DNA from: Chitinophaga silvisoli
Lineage (GTDB): Bacteria; Bacteroidota; Bacteroidia; Chitinophagales; Chitinophagaceae
Length of the DNA: 64,000 bases
Assembly (NCBI RefSeq): GCF_003412465.1
Contig: NZ_QTJV01000004.1
Coordinates: 620,001-684,000 of the forward strand
Reading direction: 5' to 3'
Positions 8,039-16,872 of this stretch are shown here, piece by piece. The translations under genes were made by a program, and so were the position numbers. Every line of letters starts with the position of its first letter. The first letter of the stretch is position 1. The notes below the pieces were generated by a model. It saw nothing but the letters and a program-made list of their open reading frames with translations, had not been told where the DNA came from and did not search any database.

Positions 8039-11000
8039 TTACAGGGTAATATTTAAACCTAATGTGAAGCTCTTCAGGATCGGATAGTTGTTACCATTAC
8101 CCGCATTATCCGTAGGATTCGGGTTGGTAATCATGTCGGAACGACCAATGCTTTCCACATCCAGATCTTTGGTAACCTTGTAAAGCGGAGACCAGGAGAA
8201 TAGGTTTTCGCCAGACAGGTAAATTTTCGCAGCCTGCAGTTTCGCTCTTGATACCAGCGACTTTGGCAGATTGTAACCCACCTGGATATTCTTCATACGC
8301 AGGTATCTTACGTTCTGTAAATATTTTGTCTGCTTGGCATACAGCTCACCTGAACCATTCTGCGCTACATAACCACGATAACGTGGGAAGTATGTGTTTG
8401 GATTCTCTGCTGACCAGATCTTGCCAATCTGAGATTTAGGCATAAAGTTGTAAGGCCTGTTGTACTGCCCCCAGAATACATCGTTCTCGTTACCAGGCCA
8501 CCAGTCTTGTTTACCTACACCCTGGAAGAATACGCCGAAGAAGAAGTTATTCCAGTCTGCATTGATCCCTACACCATAAGTATAGCGTGGAGTAGAGTTA
8601 CCAATCACCCGCATATCACCAGGATTCCCTACTGTATTTGTACCGTTGTTAATCACACCATCCCCATTTCTGTCTTTAAACTTAATATCACCCGGCAGCC
8701 ACTGACCACTGTTAGAAGCCTTGAACAGTGCCTGTGAAGCAGCCGCCTTACCTACGTTGTCAGTAGTCCAGTAACCATCATTCTCATAACCCCAGATCTC
8801 ACCTACTTTCTGACCAGCATAGTAATCAGTCAGCTTGTTATTGGTATTATTGTACTTTGTAATTTTCGCAGTATAGTCTGCTACATTCGCCGTTACAGAA
8901 TAGTGAAGTGGCTTTTCAGCTACATTGAACTGATCTCTCCAGGTAACGGAAACTTCCCAGCCATTCGTTTTCAGGTCAGCATAGTTACCCTTTGGTACAT
9001 CAGTACCGAATACAGCTGGCAATGTCTGACCAACCGTAAACATATCAGTCGTTACACGGGTATACATATCACCGCTGAAAGTCAGGTGATCGTTCAGTGC
9101 AGACAGATCCAGACCAATATTGCGGGTTGTAGAGGTTTCCCATGTCAGGCCATTTGGAATAACAGATGGCTGACCGGTTTGCTGAGGCCTTACGCCATTA
9201 ATGACACGACCGCTCTGGGTGATCGCAAACTTCTCCTGGAAAGCATAGGAGTTAATGTTACCATTGCCCAGGGAACCCCATGAACCACGTACTTTCAGAT
9301 CAGAGATCGCCTTGGCAGGTACTTTCCAGAAGGCTTCTTTAGACACTCTCCAACCACCGGATACAGATGGGAAAAATGCATAACGCTGATCAGTAGGGAA
9401 CTTGGAGCTACCATCATAACGGCCATTTACTTCTAACAGGTAACGCTCCTTAAAGGCATAGTTCAAACGGAAGAACTCACCCTGGATCGCCCATTTCTCA
9501 TAACCACCAGCAGTAGAGATATTGCTACCCAGTGCCAGGTTCATATCATTGGCATCGCTATAGATCAAACCGTTCCTGGTGAGGGAGAAACCGCTGCCGG
9601 TAGACTGCTCATAGTTTACACCCGCCATTGCCTTGAAGTAATGGTCAGGACCAATATTTGTTTCGTACTCAGCATACAGGTTTGTAGCCAGGTATTTGGT
9701 AGATGAATCCGAGTTCATCAGGTCATTATAACCTGTTCCCACATACGCAACTACACCTGGTGCAGCACTGTAAGGAACCTGTACTCTTCTTCTCTTCTGG
9801 TCGTCAGTGATGTTCTGCCAGGTCAGGTTACCAATAATGCGCAGTTTGTTCTTCAGCACATTGGCAGTGAAACCAGTCGTGTTTCTGAACATCTGGCGCG
9901 CCAGGTTGATACCATTCTTACCATAATAGAAATCACCTACAGTATAGGCGGCAGAGTATGTGAGGGTGCCATCAGGATTCAGCAGCATGGAAGTAGGGTG
10001 TGCCTCATCCGCCATGTTCCTGAAGATACCACCACCTTCACCTACGTTCAGCGGGTTGTGGTAAGAACGGTTAGCATATTCTGTATTATTATATACCTGC
10101 AACCATGGGGTCAGCTGAATAGTACCCTTGGCACGCATGTTATACATCTTGTAGTCATCAGAGTTAAAACGGAAGAGACCGTCCTGTCCATAATAACGAC
10201 CTGTAATATAATAAGAGGCCTTTCCGCTGCTACCTGAAACTGAGAGATTCTGGTCCATAGCCGCCGTGTGGTTCTTATATAATAAGTCATACCAGTCAGT
10301 ATTACCATAATATACATAGTTGCCATTGGCATCCAACTCTGTTTTAGGCAGTGCAGGGTTGTCATTATGTTCCTTCAGCGCCTGCAGGTAAGCTGCAGAG
10401 AACTTCTGGGTTTTGTTAATATTCTGTGGAGTCTGTGCATAATCATTCCATGCAGACCAGGCATCGTTGAAGCCAGTCGCATATTGATAACCGTTAGACA
10501 CCATATCAGGAATAGTAGTTGGCTTTTTGCTGGAATAGTTGGAAGAGTAGCTCACAGTCACCTTATCTTTAGTAGGTGTTTTGGTAGTGATGAGCACCAC
10601 CCCGAAAGCAGCTCTTGCACCATATACAGCAGCAGAAGATGCATCTTTCAATACAGAAATGCTGGCTACGTCAGAAGGGTTCAGCATGCTTGGGTCGCCT
10701 TCTACCCCATCAATCAGCACCAGTGCATTACCTCCCTGCCCGATCGAGGTCGTACCACGGATATTGTAAGCTGGTGACTGGATAGGTTTACCATCACCCA
10801 TAGTGAGGTTCAGGTTAGGGATCACACCCTGCAGCCCCTGGCTGAGGTTTGGAATAGGACGGTTTTCCAGCACCTTACCGGTTACCTGTGTTACAGCACC
10901 TGTCAGGTTCACTTTTTTCTGTGTACCATAACCCACCACGACAACATCGTTGAGAGAAGATACATTACTTTTCATCACAACACGCACATCAGCCTGTGCA

Positions 11001-11248
11001 GTTACCGGCACCGTGTCGGACAAAAAGCCGATTGAACTGATCACCAAAGTAGGGTTTTCTGTTGCATTCAGACTGAATTGACCTTTCTCGTCAGTACCAG
11101 TTCCGATAGCAGTGCCCAGTACTTTTACTGTTGCACCAATAATCGGTTGCCCGCTTTCGTCAGTCACCCGGCCTTTCACGATACGCGACTGTGCATAGGT
11201 GTTCAGCACGCAACATGTAAATAGAAGGATGCATAACCATCTTTTCAT
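8039..11248 (-). CDS. SusC/RagA-family TonB-linked outer-membrane receptor (locus 1)
   Basis: A TonB-dependent transporter of 1069 residues that imports oligosaccharides captured by SusD. I start it at ATG 11248 (MKRWLCILLFTCCVLNTYAQ), a clean signal peptide; a longer in-frame start at 11332 would put 28 non-signal residues in front. Next comes a carboxypeptidase-regulatory beta-sandwich (KGRVTDESGQPIIGATVKVLG), then the TonB box/plug entry DVVVVGYGTQKKVNLTGAV, the plug with VLKDASSAAVYGARAAFGVVLITT, and a 22-strand barrel ending in FTLGLNITL. No STN domain, so no direct anti-sigma signalling is expected. The divergent membrane regulator at 11473 is the likely controller. Confidence 0.96.
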   Translation of the reverse strand: MKRWLCILLFTCCVLNTYAQSRIVKGRVTDESGQPIIGATVKVLGTAIGTGTDEKGQFSLNATENPTLVISSIGFLSDTVPVTAQADVRVVMKSNVSSLNDVVVVGYGTQKKVNLTGAVTQVTGKVLENRPIPNLSQGLQGVIPNLNLTMGDGKPIQSPAYNIRGTTSIGQGGNALVLIDGVEGDPSMLNPSDVASISVLKDASSAAVYGARAAFGVVLITTKTPTKDKVTVSYSSNYSSKKPTTIPDMVSNGYQYATGFNDAWSAWNDYAQTPQNINKTQKFSAAYLQALKEHNDNPALPKTELDANGNYVYYGNTDWYDLLYKNHTAAMDQNLSVSGSSGKASYYITGRYYGQDGLFRFNSDDYKMYNMRAKGTIQLTPWLQVYNNTEYANRSYHNPLNVGEGGGIFRNMADEAHPTSMLLNPDGTLTYSAAYTVGDFYYGKNGINLARQMFRNTTGFTANVLKNKLRIIGNLTWQNITDDQKRRRVQVPYSAAPGVVAYVGTGYNDLMNSDSSTKYLATNLYAEYETNIGPDHYFKAMAGVNYEQSTGSGFSLTRNGLIYSDANDMNLALGSNISTAGGYEKWAIQGEFFRLNYAFKERYLLEVNGRYDGSSKFPTDQRYAFFPSVSGGWRVSKEAFWKVPAKAISDLKVRGSWGSLGNGNINSYAFQEKFAITQSGRVINGVRPQQTGQPSVIPNGLTWETSTTRNIGLDLSALNDHLTFSGDMYTRVTTDMFTVGQTLPAVFGTDVPKGNYADLKTNGWEVSVTWRDQFNVAEKPLHYSVTANVADYTAKITKYNNTNNKLTDYYAGQKVGEIWGYENDGYWTTDNVGKAAASQALFKASNSGQWLPGDIKFKDRNGDGVINNGTNTVGNPGDMRVIGNSTPRYTYGVGINADWNNFFFGVFFQGVGKQDWWPGNENDVFWGQYNRPYNFMPKSQIGKIWSAENPNTYFPRYRGYVAQNGSGELYAKQTKYLQNVRYLRMKNIQVGYNLPKSLVSRAKLQAAKIYLSGENLFSWSPLYKVTKDLDVESIGRSDMITNPNPTDNAGNGNNYPILKSFTLGLNITL

Positions 11249-11371
11249 GAGGAATAATTTTTTTGTACTGCAAAAGAAGTTATCGAAGGTGAACAGGGCG
11301 GTTAATAAGGGATTAACGCGGGCATTAATCAAAAAAAATTATGATTCTCCGGATTAATTAATTATTTTCAG

Positions 11372-11421
11372 TTAACGCAAAGGGATATTTAAAGTTAACT
11401 TAACTTACCTTTTGCGGTTAA
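11372..11421. promoter_or_regulatory. Inverted repeat in the divergent susC/regulator intergenic region
   Basis: TTAACGCAAAGG (11372-11383) and CCTTTTGCGGTTAA (11408-11421) form an imperfect palindrome around an AT-rich centre with TTAACTTAACTT. A third related GATTAACGCGGG occurs nearer to the susC start, at about 11311-11322. This is a reasonable binding site for the SARP-like regulator encoded next to it; binding is not shown. Confidence 0.4.
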
Positions 11422-11472
11422 TAGACAACCAAAAACTAATTTGCCACGTTATTTAAAAAAGCCAATCGGAGT

Positions 11473-14028
11473 ATGCCAGGGCTTCCCTCATCTGTTGTAG
11501 TAAAGAACCATATATTTATTACTACTATTCTGTTGTCAGTGTTCGCATTATTGCCATATGAATCATATGGCCAGAACGTGTATGGTCTTGAGTTTGCAGG
11601 TAAAAAAATCGCACAGGAGTTACGTACTTCACTGAATCTTTTTCCAGACAAACCGCTTACTGTAAAGGATGATCTGGATCTGACATTTGATCTTTCTTTT
11701 GCACCGGGATATGATTCTTATTTCGGTTACATTTTTAGGATCACCAATGAACAGGGCCAGAATACAGACCTTATATATAGTAACCAGACACAGTCCATCA
11801 ATCTCATATCAGGAGATGAATACACAGGTATTCTATTCAAATTTCCACCAGCAGAAGTGGTAGGAAAATGGTATCACCTGCAGTTTTCATTCAACCAGCA
11901 TACACGTATCACTACTCTAAAAATCAACGGCCAACCGGCGGGAAGCACCACCATGCCTGCTGCTTTAGGAAACCAGCTGCACATTATCTTCGGCGCTAAT
12001 CACTATAAACATAGTAATACATATGACCTTCCTTCCATGCGTCTGCGCGACGTACAGATTGCACAGGCAGGCAAAACACAATACCACTGGGCATTGCGAC
12101 AACATGATGGAGACAGGGACATTGACCTGATCAATCATAGCAAAGCTGAAATCGAACATCCTATCTGGCTTGCAAAAGCATATAGTGAATGGAACACAAG
12201 ACAAACACTTACGGTAAATGGTAACGCAGGCTTAACATTCGATAAAGAAAAAGGTATCTTATATATAACAGGCAGCGACTCCCTGTACCAGTTCTCCTGC
12301 AATGGGAATAAACTTAGCGCAGTACCACTCGCACAAGCCAGGCAATTAGCCCCGGGAAATGTAACTGAATACGATACAAAACGGCACCAGCTTATGAACT
12401 ACTTTGTAGATAATCAGCAGGTAGCCTGGTACAATGACGCACAACGCACCTGGAGCAAGCCCTCAGAAGGAAATAAAATAACAGGATTCTGGCAGCATAA
12501 TCACTTCTACTCTTCATACGATAGCAGTCTCTATATCTTTGGTGGATACGGACATTATCACTATACAGCAGAGGTACAGCAATACAGTACCGCAGATGAT
12601 CAGTGGAAAACAGTCATTGCAAAAGGCGATAAATTCTCACCAAGATATATGGCCGCACTGGGTGCTACTGACAACGGTGACTCCGCTTACATCCTGGGTG
12701 GACATGGTAGTGCTACAGGCGATCAACTATTGAATCCCGAAAACTTTTATGACCTCTTATTATTTGATGTAAAGAAGCATTCCTTCAAAAAAATCTATAC
12801 GCTTGATAAGCCGGAAGTGCCCATGGCCTTTGGCAATGCGATGGTAATAGATACTAAAGAGCATTCATACTATGCACTGACATATGCGAATGACAGGATG
12901 GAATCCTCTCTTCAACTAATAAAAGGATCACTGGATAAACCGGAATACACAAAACTGGGCAATGAAATTCCCTACCAGTTCTACGATATTAAATCCACCG
13001 CCTCTTTATATTATTATGCAAAAGGACAGGAACTCATCGCTGTTTCCCTGTATACATCAGAGAATAATGTAACAGAAATAAAGATTAACACCATCCTTTT
13101 CCCTCCTGCATTATTAATGCCGGAAGAAAGCGTGGTGGAAAGAAATTATGAATACCTGCTCTGGGGACTGCTAACATTAACCACCTTATTAATCGGTCTT
13201 TCATTCAGAAGAAAGCAACAGGCACAACCTGCACCGGTCATTGCTGTTTATCACTTACCCGCACCACCAAAGCAGGCACCGGTATTCAGAATCCTGGAAT
13301 TACCAGCACCTGTTGAAAAGAAAAAAGCAGCAATATATTTATTCGGACATTTCACCGTCATCGATAAAGAAGGAAACGATATCAGTAAACTATTCAGTCC
13401 CCTGGTGAAAGAGTTGTTCTTATTAATCTGCTTACATTCCTGCTTCGGCAGAAAAGGCATCTCCTCAGAAAAAATTAATGAAATACTCTGGACAGGACGA
13501 TCGGTAAAAGATGCCAAAAATAACCGGTCCGTAAATATGGTGAAGTTGAAAAACATCCTGGAGAAACTAGGTGACTATAGCTTAGCCAAGGAAAACGGAA
13601 AATGGAAATTAACATTTGAAGAAGATGTATATGTGGATCTCCGGCATTGCCACCAGTTAATCCAGCAGCAGCACATCTCACAATTAGTACAGGTATGTGG
13701 CCGGGGAGGCTTACTGATGGAAACAGATTACAGCTGGCTGGATAAATTTAAATCGGACCTTTGTACAGAACTGCTCAATATATTCACCAGGTACCTGGAT
13801 GAACATGCAGAGCAGTTACAGCCTGAAGAGATCATACAAACCTGCGATAGTATGCTGCATTTTGACTCCCTCTGCGAAGAGGCGGTGATGTACAAATGCC
13901 GGGCACTGGTTGCCATGCACCAGCATGCGACAGCGAGAAGCCTGTTCAGAACATTTAAGCATGAATATGAGGACATCTATGGAGAGCCATTTGAAAAAGA
14001 TTATCTGGCGGTGATGGTCAATGATTAA
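11473..14028 (+). CDS. Membrane-spanning regulator: LamG/kelch-like exterior, SARP-like DNA-binding interior
   Basis: An 851-residue protein with an unusual layout. Residues about 12-34 are a signal or anchor ending in ESYGQ. Residues about 40-200 look like a concanavalin/LamG beta-sandwich (GYIFRITNEQGQNTDLIYS). Residues about 230-520 contain kelch-type propeller blades (LYIFGGYGHYHYTAEVQQYS, AYILGGHGSATGDQLL). One transmembrane helix (YLLWGLLTLTTLLIGLSF) sits near 557-576. Residues about 620-735 form a winged helix of the SARP/OmpR-like type (IYLFGHFTVIDKEGNDIS, INEILWTGRSVKDAKNNRS), and the tail resembles the BTAD helical domain. It is divergent from susC, so it probably senses an exterior glycan and controls locus 1 directly. 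The domain reading is by eye; the kelch and SARP parts are the firmest. Confidence 0.8.
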   Translation: MPGLPSSVVVKNHIFITTILLSVFALLPYESYGQNVYGLEFAGKKIAQELRTSLNLFPDKPLTVKDDLDLTFDLSFAPGYDSYFGYIFRITNEQGQNTDLIYSNQTQSINLISGDEYTGILFKFPPAEVVGKWYHLQFSFNQHTRITTLKINGQPAGSTTMPAALGNQLHIIFGANHYKHSNTYDLPSMRLRDVQIAQAGKTQYHWALRQHDGDRDIDLINHSKAEIEHPIWLAKAYSEWNTRQTLTVNGNAGLTFDKEKGILYITGSDSLYQFSCNGNKLSAVPLAQARQLAPGNVTEYDTKRHQLMNYFVDNQQVAWYNDAQRTWSKPSEGNKITGFWQHNHFYSSYDSSLYIFGGYGHYHYTAEVQQYSTADDQWKTVIAKGDKFSPRYMAALGATDNGDSAYILGGHGSATGDQLLNPENFYDLLLFDVKKHSFKKIYTLDKPEVPMAFGNAMVIDTKEHSYYALTYANDRMESSLQLIKGSLDKPEYTKLGNEIPYQFYDIKSTASLYYYAKGQELIAVSLYTSENNVTEIKINTILFPPALLMPEESVVERNYEYLLWGLLTLTTLLIGLSFRRKQQAQPAPVIAVYHLPAPPKQAPVFRILELPAPVEKKKAAIYLFGHFTVIDKEGNDISKLFSPLVKELFLLICLHSCFGRKGISSEKINEILWTGRSVKDAKNNRSVNMVKLKNILEKLGDYSLAKENGKWKLTFEEDVYVDLRHCHQLIQQQHISQLVQVCGRGGLLMETDYSWLDKFKSDLCTELLNIFTRYLDEHAEQLQPEEIIQTCDSMLHFDSLCEEAVMYKCRALVAMHQHATARSLFRTFKHEYEDIYGEPFEKDYLAVMVND

Positions 14029-14031
14029 TTG

Positions 14032-14039
14032 TATCTTTG
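14032..14039 (+). promoter_or_regulatory. -7 promoter element of dinB
   Basis: TATCTTTG matches TAnnTTTG and lies 19 bp before the dinB ATG, just after the stop of the preceding gene. It would let dinB be transcribed apart from the regulator. Confidence 0.5.
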
Positions 14040-14058
14040 TACCTTATAGACAGGTGCC

Positions 14059-15153
14059 ATGGAACAGGAAGCAAATAAAAAAAGAAAGATCATTCATATT
14101 GATATGGATGCTTTCTATGCTTCCGTAGAACAGCGGGATCATCCAGAGTACCGCGGCAAACCTGTCATCGTAGGAGGCTCCCCCAATAGCAGAGGGGTGG
14201 TCGCTACAGCCTCTTACGAAGCCCGTAAATTCGGGGTCCGTTCTGCCATGTCTTCCAGGAGAGCGGTACAACTCTGCCCTGACGGGATTTTTGTTTATCC
14301 AAGATTTGATGTGTACAAAGATGTGTCCAGGCATATCCGGGAGATCTTCAGCAGGTATACAGATCTGATAGAACCCCTTTCTTTGGATGAGGCTTACCTG
14401 GATGTGAGTGTGGATAAACAGGGGATTGGATCGGCAATCGAGATTGCCAGACTCATCAAACAGGCAATAAAAGATGAGCTGCGATTGACAGCATCAGCTG
14501 GAGTCTCCATCAATAAGTTTGTGGCAAAAATAGCTTCGGATATGAATAAGCCGGATGGCTTAACGTTTATCGGGCCTTCTCAGATTACGGGTTTCATGGA
14601 ACAATTGCCGGTAGAGAAATTTCATGGGGTAGGAAAAGTGACGGCGGAGAAAATGAAGAAGATGGGCCTGCATACAGGGGCAGATCTGAAGCGCTTGTCG
14701 GAGAATGAAATAAAACAATATTTCGGGAAACCTGGTGCGTTTTATTATCGCATAGTCAGGGGCATTGATGAGAGAGAAGTACAGCCACACAGGGAAACGA
14801 AATCAGCAGGTGCAGAAGACACTTTTCCGGTCGATTTAACGGAGATTGAAACGCTGAACAAGGAATTGGAAAGAATCGGGGCATTGGTCGCTACAAGGCT
14901 TAAAAGGCACAATTTAAAGGGACGTACCATTACGCTGAAAATAAAGTATAGCGATTTTAAGCAGATCACGAGGAATCAATCCTTGCCGTTTGCGACAGAT
15001 GACCTGGAAGTGATTGTCAAGACAGCACAGCAATTATTGGCAGCGGTGGACCATGAGGAGAAGGCAATTCGCTTATTGGGGATTTCTTTGTCGAATTTTG
15101 GAGAAGTGATAGCTATACATGGGAATAGTACACAGTTATCGCTATTTGACTAA
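14059..15153 (+). CDS. dinB: DNA polymerase IV (Y-family translesion polymerase)
   Basis: A 364-residue Y-family polymerase that copies past damaged bases in the cytoplasm, normal in length. Catalytic motifs are intact: IIHIDMDAFYASVEQRD (first metal-binding Asp), YEARKFGVRSAMSS, and SLDEAYLDV (Asp-Glu pair). The thumb helix-hairpin-helix lies around KFHGVGKVTAEKMKKMG, and the little-finger domain follows. The C-terminus ends in STQLSLFD, which matches the beta-clamp-binding motif QLxLF. It starts 30 bp after the regulator stop with its own -7 element, and a strong hairpin terminator follows. I see no LexA-type operator. Confident. Confidence 0.96.
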   Translation: MEQEANKKRKIIHIDMDAFYASVEQRDHPEYRGKPVIVGGSPNSRGVVATASYEARKFGVRSAMSSRRAVQLCPDGIFVYPRFDVYKDVSRHIREIFSRYTDLIEPLSLDEAYLDVSVDKQGIGSAIEIARLIKQAIKDELRLTASAGVSINKFVAKIASDMNKPDGLTFIGPSQITGFMEQLPVEKFHGVGKVTAEKMKKMGLHTGADLKRLSENEIKQYFGKPGAFYYRIVRGIDEREVQPHRETKSAGAEDTFPVDLTEIETLNKELERIGALVATRLKRHNLKGRTITLKIKYSDFKQITRNQSLPFATDDLEVIVKTAQQLLAAVDHEEKAIRLLGISLSNFGEVIAIHGNSTQLSLFD

Positions 15154-15157
15154 ATAA

Positions 15158-15192
15158 TAAAAAAGGTTTTGCCTCCGGCAAAACCTTTTTTA
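15158..15192. terminator. Bidirectional terminator between dinB and susD
   Basis: Stem AAAAAGGTTTTGCC / GGCAAAACCTTTTT around a TCC loop, flanked by A-run and T-run, serves the convergent dinB and locus-2 susD genes. Confidence 0.88.
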
Positions 15193-15215
15193 TTAACTAT
15201 TAATTAGAACAAAAC

Positions 15216-16847
15216 CTAGTTCGGATACCCATCATTCTGCTTCAGATTCGTATTCAACTGCAACTGCGTCCTTGGAATCGGGAACAACTCCCTGTAAGAC
15301 TCAGAAGCATTGTGATCCCACCATGTTCCTGTAGTATACTTTCCAAAACGAATCAGCTCCTGCCTTCTATACCCCTCAAAAATAAACTCACGACCCAACT
15401 CAGCCAGCAACTCATCCATCGTCAGGGTCGCAGTGGTATATGCATGCGCAGGCCAGTCAGCCGCACTATAAGCACGCTGCTTAATCGTATTCACCAGATC
15501 CACTGCCTCCTGTGTAGCCACACCGCCATTCTTACGCATGATCGCCTCAGCTTTCACAAAATAGATCCATGACAAACGATATACCGCCCAGTCACAACTA
15601 CGATAACTTGGATCAGTCAAAGGTCCCAGTCTGTACTTATTAAAACGTACCCCACTGTTCTCCTCACCCTGCGTCATATCAGAAACAGTGCTACCCTGTG
15701 CATTCTTACGGATATTATCCACAAACACCAGCTGCTGACCATCATACTCATTACCACCGCTGGCAATCACCGGATCAGTACCATTGGAACCATATTTCCA
15801 CTGTGGACCAATCAGCAGCCACTCTTTCTTACGCTTGTCAGCATCATCAAATGTAGTATACACACCAGGGATCACCACTACCCCATCATTACCATTGATC
15901 GGGTTACCATTGATCTGACCCTGGTTGAAGTGATAGAAATCACCAGGCCATTGTGGCGCAAAGTTAGAAATGATATAGTCGTAAGCGATAGAGAAGATAA
16001 TCTCTTTAGACAGATCATTGTTTGGTTTGTAAGTATCTGTCAGGTTAGTATCCAGTGCCAACGCACCATTCATACCACCCGCAGTACTGTTGATGAGTGC
16101 ATCACAGGCAGCGATACAATCATCCCAGCGTGCAGTACCAGACCACTTCTCAGCATTCAGGTACAATTCAGCCAGCATAGCATAACCACCCGCTTTAGAC
16201 ATACGGCCCAGCAATGCTTTGGACAGGTTCGGACTCTTGTCAATATTGTCCTTGATTTCCTTTTCGATGAAAGAAAATACTTCAGCACGTGGCTTTGTCT
16301 CAGGACTTACCGGTTCACCTACTGTAGTTACAATCGGAATATTACCATAGATATCCATCAGGCGCAGGTAGTGGAAAGCACGCAGCAAACGCAGCTCACC
16401 TGTGAAACCATCTTTCTCTTCCTGTGAAAGCCCCATCTTCGCAGCATCACGACCTTCGATGTTACCAATGGCATCATTACAGAAACCAAGACCTGTCCAC
16501 AACAGGTTCCAGCAGTTCAGCACTGTGGATTCATCTACAGTCCAGGTATGATAGTGCAAACGGATCCACTGACCATTATCGTAACCATGACGACCTTTCT
16601 GCGGCCATGCCAGCTGATCGCCGGAGAGTTCACTCAAACGCCACCAGCCACTCTGACCGGGGGTAATCCATGCATTCGCGTGTGTGTAGGGCCTGAGTAC
16701 GGCAGACACTACTTCGTTCCTATTATTATAGAAGTTATTTGTGAGCAGCGTATCGTATGCTTTTTCATCCAGGTTTGTACAGCTGTTTGCCAGTACCGGA
16801 AGTAAAGCTAAACTTGTGTATACAGCTATCTTTTTAAATCGTTTCAT
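15216..16847 (-). CDS. SusD/RagB-family lipoprotein (locus 2)
   Basis: A 543-residue SusD-like surface lipoprotein. I choose ATG 16847 (MKRFKKIAVYTSLALLPVLANSC), which gives a proper lipoprotein signal with Cys at 23; a start at 16871 would add eight residues and nearly touch the susC stop. SusD hallmarks: ELRLLRAFHYLRLMDIYGNIPIVT (TPR helices), YFVKAEAIMRKNGG, ELGREFIFEGYRRQELIRFGKY, and the terminal FPIPRTQLQLNTNLKQNDGYPN. It follows its susC partner by about 25 bp. The locus has no glycoside hydrolase, so ligand class cannot be predicted. Confidence 0.95.
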   Translation of the reverse strand: MKRFKKIAVYTSLALLPVLANSCTNLDEKAYDTLLTNNFYNNRNEVVSAVLRPYTHANAWITPGQSGWWRLSELSGDQLAWPQKGRHGYDNGQWIRLHYHTWTVDESTVLNCWNLLWTGLGFCNDAIGNIEGRDAAKMGLSQEEKDGFTGELRLLRAFHYLRLMDIYGNIPIVTTVGEPVSPETKPRAEVFSFIEKEIKDNIDKSPNLSKALLGRMSKAGGYAMLAELYLNAEKWSGTARWDDCIAACDALINSTAGGMNGALALDTNLTDTYKPNNDLSKEIIFSIAYDYIISNFAPQWPGDFYHFNQGQINGNPINGNDGVVVIPGVYTTFDDADKRKKEWLLIGPQWKYGSNGTDPVIASGGNEYDGQQLVFVDNIRKNAQGSTVSDMTQGEENSGVRFNKYRLGPLTDPSYRSCDWAVYRLSWIYFVKAEAIMRKNGGVATQEAVDLVNTIKQRAYSAADWPAHAYTTATLTMDELLAELGREFIFEGYRRQELIRFGKYTTGTWWDHNASESYRELFPIPRTQLQLNTNLKQNDGYPN

Positions 16848-16872
16848 TCGACAAGTTTTAAATGGGTACATG

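Noticed and set aside
16424..16805. Plus-strand frames inside the locus-2 susD gene
   Set aside because: They fall inside a clear SusD gene on the other strand and show no protein family features.
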